Source: an uncultured Marinosulfonomonas sp.
Lineage (GTDB): Bacteria > Pseudomonadota > Alphaproteobacteria > Rhodobacterales > Rhodobacteraceae
NCBI GenBank assembly: GCA_947311455.1
Contig: CAMZKY010000135.1
Span: 1-10,961, forward strand
DNA length: 10,961 nucleotides
Reading direction: 5' to 3'
Shown piece by piece: positions 6,111-10,961 of the stretch. Under the pieces are notes generated by a model. That model worked only from the letters and a program-made list of their open reading frames with translations, searched no databases and was not told the origin of the DNA. The translations under genes were made by a program, and so were the position numbers. Position 1 is the stretch's first letter. Every line of letters starts with the position of its first letter.

Positions 6111-7493
6111 CTATCGCCGCTGAAATTCGGGCGCGGCCAGAATAATGCCCACCCCTTCGGCGCGATTTTCTGCACCCTTGGCGGCAAATGCCAATGCCCC
6201 GCTGGCCCGCCCTGCCAAAGCGGTTTGCACCAGTTTACGCGGATCAGGCAGGTCGGGTTTTACAATTGCGGGCACCGTCATTGCCCATTGAATACGCGCG
6301 GCCAATGCTTGTGGCGTAATCCAATCGCCCGCCGCCTCGGGCCAGCCATCCGGCCCCGTGGGCGATTGCCATTTCTGCCCCATCAATGCGAGGGGCGCAT
6401 AAATTCCGGCGCGCATTACTTTCCAGTTCAACCGCTTCATGTCGGCGGGTGTTACATCCAGCGCCCGCAGGGAAGAGACAATGAAATCAAACGGCTGTTT
6501 GACCTTTTGATCGGGCATCGCCCACGCGGCGGGATGATTTAGCATGGCGCGATAGGTGGCCGTTAAATCGCCTCCGCTGGCCAAATACGTCTTGGCAATC
6601 GCGTTAACCAAACCCTGATCCGGCGCATCGGATACAAAATGCACCGCCAGTTTGCGCGCCAGATGCTTTGCCGTATCCGGATGCAGCGCCAAATCTTCCA
6701 GAAACTGTTCCACATCGCGCAACTGCGCTACACCTCGTCGATAGGATTTCCCCAGTATTTTAATTGGCCCGGGTTCCGCAGAAAACCCAGCAAATTCATG
6801 GGATTCATTGCCACGATACGTCACCCCTGCCAGCAATTTTGCAAAAGAACGCACGTCGCTTTGCGTGTAGTTCGCACCCACCCCAAGCGTGTGCAGCTCC
6901 AATACCTCACGCGCCAGATTTTCGTTTAGGCCCGTGCCCTTGCGCCGCGCCGCACGGCGGGAATTTGGCCCAACGGAATTGACCTGATCCAGATAGATCA
7001 GCATCATTGGATGAAATACGGCGGCCTTTAGCAGATCGGCAAAAGTACCGGATAGATGCGGTCGGATCGCATCCTCAACGTAGGTCGAAACCGTATAGCG
7101 CAGGATCGAAACCTTGCCGACCACGGTAAAATGATCCCCCCAAAACTGCACCAGCCGTTCGCGAAATCCATCCTGCGTCATTGCCCCGCGCGAAAGAGCC
7201 GCGTTTAGCCAACTTGCCTGCCAGCGCCGCGCGGATTTTTTCAACAAGCGAATGCGTTGCTTGGCCTCTTTGGCAATCGGGCTGTCTTTGTTTTCACGCC
7301 GCGTGCGATTCAACCTGCGGATTTCATCGATGGTAAACTGGATATCGGCAAAACGATCCACCGGAAATTTCCGCGCCATATCATCGGGCCGCCTCAGGGT
7401 ATCCAACATCTGATCAACACTGGTAGGCGGATCAATACGCGGCGAAAGGCCCGTGCCAAAACGGATCGCGGCTGTTTGGGGATCAAATGTCAA
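6111..7493 (-). CDS. DUF1800 family protein (TTG start)
   Basis: A 460-residue protein of the DUF1800 family, recognised by the block RLVQFWGDHFTV and by GLNENLAREVLELHTLGVG followed by YTQSDV. I place the start at a TTG (7493-7491), giving MTFDPQTAAIRFGTGLSPRI. This is how relatives begin, and TGAGGG lies four bases upstream. The ATG at 7556 in the same frame would add a cysteine-rich, family-unlike leader. It lies only four bases past the aspS terminator hairpin, leaving no room for a promoter or ribosome site. No signal peptide is visible at the chosen start. The biochemical role is unknown. It is the first gene of the unit DUF1800-DUF1501-GNAT, and I saw no clear promoter in the ~70 bp between the terminator and the start. 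Confidence 0.87.
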   Translation of the reverse strand: MTFDPQTAAIRFGTGLSPRIDPPTSVDQMLDTLRRPDDMARKFPVDRFADIQFTIDEIRRLNRTRRENKDSPIAKEAKQRIRLLKKSARRWQASWLNAALSRGAMTQDGFRERLVQFWGDHFTVVGKVSILRYTVSTYVEDAIRPHLSGTFADLLKAAVFHPMMLIYLDQVNSVGPNSRRAARRKGTGLNENLAREVLELHTLGVGANYTQSDVRSFAKLLAGVTYRGNESHEFAGFSAEPGPIKILGKSYRRGVAQLRDVEQFLEDLALHPDTAKHLARKLAVHFVSDAPDQGLVNAIAKTYLASGGDLTATYRAMLNHPAAWAMPDQKVKQPFDFIVSSLRALDVTPADMKRLNWKVMRAGIYAPLALMGQKWQSPTGPDGWPEAAGDWITPQALAARIQWAMTVPAIVKPDLPDPRKLVQTALAGRASGALAFAAKGAENRAEGVGIILAAPEFQRR

Positions 7494-7560
7494 AGCGCCC
7501 TCATTTTTATTCCTGCATACATAAAACACACAACACGCGAAATTCTGTTGCATCATAACA

Positions 7561-7594
7561 CAAAAAGCCCCGCGTGAAAACGCGAGGCTTTTTG
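7561..7594 (-). terminator. rho-independent terminator after aspS, possibly bidirectional
   Basis: Complementary arms AAAAAGCC (7562-7569) and GGCTTTTT (7586-7593) pair perfectly. One C/A mismatch follows, then CGCG/CGCG (7571-7574/7581-7584) around a six-base loop. Read on the minus strand it begins 20 bp after the aspS stop and ends in a T-run. The A-run on the other side would let it work on the plus strand too, though no plus-strand gene leads into it. Confidence 0.88.
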
Positions 7595-7613
7595 TTAGAC
7601 TATCAAATTGGAA

Positions 7614-9464
7614 TTAATCCTGCGGGATAACCCGTAGATGCAATTCGCGCAGTTGTTCGTTCATCGGCTCGTTTGGCGCGCCCATCATCAGGTCTTCGGC
7701 GCGTTGGTTCATCGGGAACATGATCACTTCGCGAATGTTGGCTTCATCCGCCAGCAGCATTACGATGCGATCAACACCAGCCGCACAGCCCCCGTGGGGT
7801 GGGGCGCCGAATTTGAACGCGTTAACCATGCCACCAAAGCGTTTCTCAACTTCGTCTTTGCCATATCCGGCAATTTCAAACGCTTTGAACATAATTTCAG
7901 GGCGGTGATTGCGGATCGCGCCGGAAACCAGCTCATAACCATTGCACGACAGATCATATTGATACCCAAGCACCTCGAGCGGATCGCCTTCCAGCGCTTT
8001 CATTCCGCCTTGGGGCATGGAAAACGGGTTGTGTTCAAAATCAATTTTGCCGGTTTCTTCGTCTTTTTCATAAATCGGGAAATCCACGATCCATGCAAAG
8101 GCAAAACGGTTGGTATCGGTCAGGCCCAGCTCATTGCCGATTGCATTGCGCGCACGGCCTGCAACGGCCTCAAACGCCTTGGGTTTACCGGCAAGGAAAA
8201 ATGCCGCGTCGCCGACGCCAAGGTTTAGTTGTTGACGAATGGCCTCGGTGCGCTCGGGGCCGATGTTTTTGGCCAATGGCCCTGCGGCTTCCATACCGCC
8301 CTCGATTTCGCCGCTTTTCAGTTTAGCGTTGGCTTCTTTTACACTGATGCCCAGTTCCTGAGCCACCGCATCGGCGGTTTTGTTGCGCCAGAAAATATAG
8401 CCCATGCCCGGCAGGCCCTCTTGTTGGGCGAATTTATTCATCCGGTCACAGAATTTGCGTGATCCGCCGGTTGGCGCGGGAATAGCGCGCACTTCGGTGC
8501 CCTCTTGCTCCAGAACTTTGGCAAAAATCGCAAATCCGCTGCCGGCGAAATGTTCCGATACCACTTGCATTTTGATCGGGTTGCGCAGATCTGGTTTGTC
8601 CGACCCATACCAAAGTGCGGCGTCTTTATAGGAAATCTGCTCCCATTCCTGATCGACCTTACGGCCACCGCCGAATTCCTCAAAGATGCCGCCAATTACG
8701 GGCTGGATGGTGTCGAACACATCCTGTTGCTCCACAAAGGACATTTCCAAATCCAGCTGATAAAAATCGGTCGGCGAGCGATCGGCGCGTGGGTCTTCGT
8801 CGCGGAAACACGGGGCGATCTGGAAATATTTATCATAGCCCGCCACCATCATCAGCTGTTTAAACTGCTGCGGCGCTTGGGGCAGAGCGTAGAATTTACC
8901 CGGATGCAGGCGGGACGGGATCAGGAAATCGCGCGCGCCTTCGGGGCTTGAGGAGGTAATGATCGGGGTTTGATATTCGCGAAAGCCTTTGTCCCACATC
9001 CGTTTGCGCATCGACGCCACAACATCGGAACGCAGCTTCATGTTATTTTGCAACTTCTCGCGGCGCAGATCAAGATAGCGATATTTCAGGCGGGTTTCTT
9101 CGGGATATTCCTGATCACCAAATACTTGTAACGGCAATTCATCAGACGCGCCCAGAATCTCGATATCGCGAATAAACACTTCCACTTCGCCTGTCGGGAT
9201 TTTCGGATTAATCAGGCTTTCGTCGCGGGCCATCACATTGCCGTCAATACGGATACACCATTCGGAACGCACCTTTTCGATCTCGGCAAAAACGGGGCTG
9301 TCTGGGTCGGCCATTACTTGCGTAATGCCGTAATGATCGCGCAGATCGATAAACAGCAAACCGCCGTGGTCACGCACGCGATGCACCCAGCCTGACAGGC
9401 GCACGTTGTCGCCCACATTGGATTTATTCAGGTCAGCGCAGGTATGGCTTCGATAAGCGTGCAT
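7614..9464 (-). CDS. aspS: aspartyl-tRNA synthetase, probably non-discriminating
   Basis: A 616-residue bacterial-type class IIb synthetase. It charges tRNA-Asp in the cytoplasm. An N-terminal OB anticodon domain (NVRLSGWVHRVRDHGGLLF, from residue 20) is followed by the catalytic core with PEGARDFLIPSRLHPGKFYA, motif 2 FRDEDPRADRS (220-230), the inserted GAD domain (~300-430), HNPFSMP (478-484) and motif 3 GGCAAGVDRIVMLL (558-571). His33 matches the histidine found in non-discriminating enzymes such as that of Pseudomonas aeruginosa, where E. coli has leucine. It may therefore also aspartylate tRNA-Asn for GatCAB amidation. The start at 9464 is set by GAGGAA seven bases upstream and by homology. 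The frame is open further upstream, but that part is not family-like. It is longer than the ~590 residues usual for relatives. The excess maps to residues ~361-390. Confidence 0.95.
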   Translation of the reverse strand: MHAYRSHTCADLNKSNVGDNVRLSGWVHRVRDHGGLLFIDLRDHYGITQVMADPDSPVFAEIEKVRSEWCIRIDGNVMARDESLINPKIPTGEVEVFIRDIEILGASDELPLQVFGDQEYPEETRLKYRYLDLRREKLQNNMKLRSDVVASMRKRMWDKGFREYQTPIITSSSPEGARDFLIPSRLHPGKFYALPQAPQQFKQLMMVAGYDKYFQIAPCFRDEDPRADRSPTDFYQLDLEMSFVEQQDVFDTIQPVIGGIFEEFGGGRKVDQEWEQISYKDAALWYGSDKPDLRNPIKMQVVSEHFAGSGFAIFAKVLEQEGTEVRAIPAPTGGSRKFCDRMNKFAQQEGLPGMGYIFWRNKTADAVAQELGISVKEANAKLKSGEIEGGMEAAGPLAKNIGPERTEAIRQQLNLGVGDAAFFLAGKPKAFEAVAGRARNAIGNELGLTDTNRFAFAWIVDFPIYEKDEETGKIDFEHNPFSMPQGGMKALEGDPLEVLGYQYDLSCNGYELVSGAIRNHRPEIMFKAFEIAGYGKDEVEKRFGGMVNAFKFGAPPHGGCAAGVDRIVMLLADEANIREVIMFPMNQRAEDLMMGAPNEPMNEQLRELHLRVIPQD

Positions 9465-9501
9465 TTTCGTATTCCTCGGCGGTAAATTCAGGTTTCCCGC
9501 C

Positions 9502-9530
9502 GATACACCGCGCCACGCGCCTAAAGTCAA
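9502..9530 (-). promoter_or_regulatory. sigma-70-type promoter of aspS
   Basis: On the minus strand TTGACT (9530-9525) and TGTATC (9507-9502) are separated by 17 bases, in line with the housekeeping consensus. The expected transcript start is about 30 bases before the aspS ATG, leaving room for the GAGGAA ribosome site at 9477-9472. Confidence 0.5.
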
Positions 9531-9626
9531 GGTCACGCGCCCTGAACTTGTTCTTTTTCGCTTAAATATCCCCGCCAAAGGCGCCTATATCGCACCAAAT
9601 GCCACAGCATCAAACCGGATAACCCC

Positions 9627-9654
9627 TTGCACCCCGCGCGTGCTGATTTATAAG
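9627..9654 (+). promoter_or_regulatory. sigma-70-type promoter of carB
   Basis: TTGCAC (9627-9632) and TATAAG (9649-9654) are separated by 16 bases. The predicted start near 9661 gives a leader of about 37 bases with GGGGA (9684-9688) nine bases before the carB ATG. I see no pyrimidine or arginine operator or attenuator in this short leader. Confidence 0.45.
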
Positions 9655-9697
9655 CCAAAACAATTTGCCAGTTTTTCGTGACGCGGGGATTCGAAAC

Positions 9698-10961
9698 ATG
9701 CCAAAAAGAACCGATATTAAATCCATTATGATTATCGGCGCGGGCCCGATTATTATTGGTCAGGCGTGCGAGTTTGATTACTCGGGTGCCCAAGCCTGCA
9801 AGGCCCTGCGCGAAGAAGGCTACCGCGTTATTCTGGTCAATTCCAACCCCGCCACAATCATGACGGATCCCGAGCTGGCCGACGCGACATATATCGAACC
9901 GATCACAGCCGATATGGTGGCTAAAATCATCGAAAAAGAACGCCCCGATGCGTTGCTGCCCACCATGGGCGGACAAACCGGATTGAACACCGCGCTGGAA
10001 CTGGATGATCTTGGCGTGCTGGAAAAATACAATGTCGAGCTGATCGGGGCCAACCGTGAAGCCATCGAAATGGCCGAAGATCGCAAATTGTTTCGCGAGG
10101 CCATGGATCGTTTGGGGCTTGAAAACCCGCGCGCCACAATTGCCGAAAATATGGATCAATGCATGGACGCGCTTGAAACCATCGGCCTGCCTGCAATCAT
10201 CCGCCCTGCCTTTACCCTTGGCGGCACCGGTGGTGGCGTGGCTTATAATCGCGATGATTTTATCCATTTTTGCACCTCGGGCCTTGATGCCAGCCCCGTG
10301 AACCAGATCCTGATTGATGAATCACTGTTGGGCTGGAAAGAATACGAAATGGAAGTGGTGCGCGACACTGCTGATAACGCGATTATCGTCTGTTCGATTG
10401 AAAACATTGATCCCATGGGCGTGCATACCGGCGACAGCATCACCGTGGCCCCCGCCCTGACCTTGACCGATAAAGAATACCAGATGATGCGCACCGCCTC
10501 GATTGCCGTGTTGCGCGAAATCGGTGTGGAAACTGGTGGATCAAACGTGCAATGGGCGGTGAACCCTGCCGATGGCCGTATGGTTGTGATCGAAATGAAC
10601 CCGCGCGTATCGCGCTCATCCGCGCTGGCGTCCAAGGCCACAGGCTTTCCGATTGCCAAAATCGCTGCCAAGCTGGCGGTGGGTTATACGCTGGATGAAC
10701 TTGACAACGACATCACTAAAGTTACACCAGCATCGTTTGAACCCAGCATTGATTACGTGGTCACTAAAATCCCGCGCTTTGCTTTTGAAAAATTCGCAGG
10801 CTCCGACGCGGTGCTGTCCACTGCAATGAAATCTGTGGGCGAAACCATGGCCATTGGCCGCACCATCCATGAAAGCCTGCAAAAGGCACTGGCCAGCATG
10901 GAAACCGGCCTGCCCGGATTTGACGAAGTGGAAATCGAAGGCGCCCCCGACAAGGCCGCCG
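9698..10961 (+). CDS. carB: carbamoyl-phosphate synthase large subunit, 5' part (3' end outside window)
   Basis: The frame from the ATG at 9698 stays open to the window edge: 421 codons of a protein normally near 1,080-1,120 residues. It starts MPKRTDIKSIMIIGAGPIII, the CarB N-terminus. It then shows SNPATIMTDPE, the pre-ATP-grasp GGQTGLNTALEL, and the first ATP-grasp domain with RPAFTLGGTGGG, SIENIDPMGVHTGDS and EMNPRVSRSSALASKATG. The visible part is the carboxyphosphate-forming half plus the beginning of the oligomerisation region. With the glutaminase subunit CarA it makes carbamoyl phosphate from bicarbonate, glutamine and two ATP, for arginine and pyrimidine synthesis. carA is not adjacent upstream, since aspS diverges there, so the two subunits are split at this locus. 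No truncation or frameshift is seen. Confidence 0.95.
   Translation, partial: MPKRTDIKSIMIIGAGPIIIGQACEFDYSGAQACKALREEGYRVILVNSNPATIMTDPELADATYIEPITADMVAKIIEKERPDALLPTMGGQTGLNTALELDDLGVLEKYNVELIGANREAIEMAEDRKLFREAMDRLGLENPRATIAENMDQCMDALETIGLPAIIRPAFTLGGTGGGVAYNRDDFIHFCTSGLDASPVNQILIDESLLGWKEYEMEVVRDTADNAIIVCSIENIDPMGVHTGDSITVAPALTLTDKEYQMMRTASIAVLREIGVETGGSNVQWAVNPADGRMVVIEMNPRVSRSSALASKATGFPIAKIAAKLAVGYTLDELDNDITKVTPASFEPSIDYVVTKIPRFAFEKFAGSDAVLSTAMKSVGETMAIGRTIHESLQKALASMETGLPGFDEVEIEGAPDKAA

Noticed and set aside
7638..8228. Plus-strand frames opposite aspS
   Set aside because: They are shadows of a well-supported AspRS frame with no recognisable domain.
9465..9578. N-terminal extension of AspRS to an ATG at 9578
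   Set aside because: The extension lies over the likely promoter, does not resemble AspRS, and the ATG at 9464 has a good ribosome site and the family N-terminus.
9533..10267. Long minus-strand frame opposite the start of carB
   Set aside because: It is antisense to clear CarB sequence, has low-complexity non-family content, and is a codon-bias shadow.

Overview
The window looks like a chromosomal segment of an alphaproteobacterium, most likely a Rhodobacterales (Roseobacter-group) marine bacterium with moderate GC. This rests on the protein set and wording: a DUF1467 membrane protein directly behind methylmalonyl-CoA epimerase, an alphaproteobacterial-style aspartyl-tRNA synthetase, an EI24 membrane protein with the VEKRHYP signature, and TTAA-N7-TTAA boxes typical of CtrA-regulated genomes. 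No CRISPR array, insertion sequence, phage gene, tRNA or rRNA was seen. The content is mostly core and metabolic genes.

Layout. 1-272: 3' end of a PhnA/YjdM-family gene (+). 273-563: a gene-poor gap holding a degraded signal-peptide-like stretch, four tandem 11-bp repeats enclosed by a perfect 11-bp inverted repeat, and a CtrA-like box just before the next gene. 564-1115: rluE, a 23S rRNA pseudouridine synthase (+). 1116-1249: a gap with a 26-bp near-palindrome. 1250-2544: a YdjA-type nitroreductase coupled through an ATGA overlap to an EI24/CysZ-like membrane protein (+). 2504-3206 (-): methylmalonyl-CoA epimerase followed by a DUF1467 gene that is interrupted by an in-frame amber codon and whose 3' end overlaps the EI24 gene. 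3363-4079 (+): a receiver-domain protein with an unrecognised helical C-terminus. 4105-7493 (-): a probable operon, DUF1800 then DUF1501 (Tat-exported) then a GNAT acetyltransferase. 7561-7594: a strong terminator separating that operon from aspS (7614-9464, -). 9465-9697: a divergent promoter region. 9698 to the window end: the first 421 codons of carB (+), which run off the edge.

How the genes work together. Most neighbours have unrelated housekeeping roles: rRNA modification, aminoacylation, arginine/pyrimidine precursor synthesis and propionyl-CoA catabolism. The one functionally unexplained pair is DUF1800/DUF1501. It recurs as adjacent genes in many bacteria, and here the second member has a twin-arginine signal, but its biochemical role is not established. 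I found no convincing new defence or mobile system. The best leads for a second look are the amber-interrupted DUF1467 gene, the 437-496 repeat/hairpin element, an AspRS insertion of about two dozen residues, the orphan C-terminal domain of the response regulator, and the DUF1800/DUF1501 pair.
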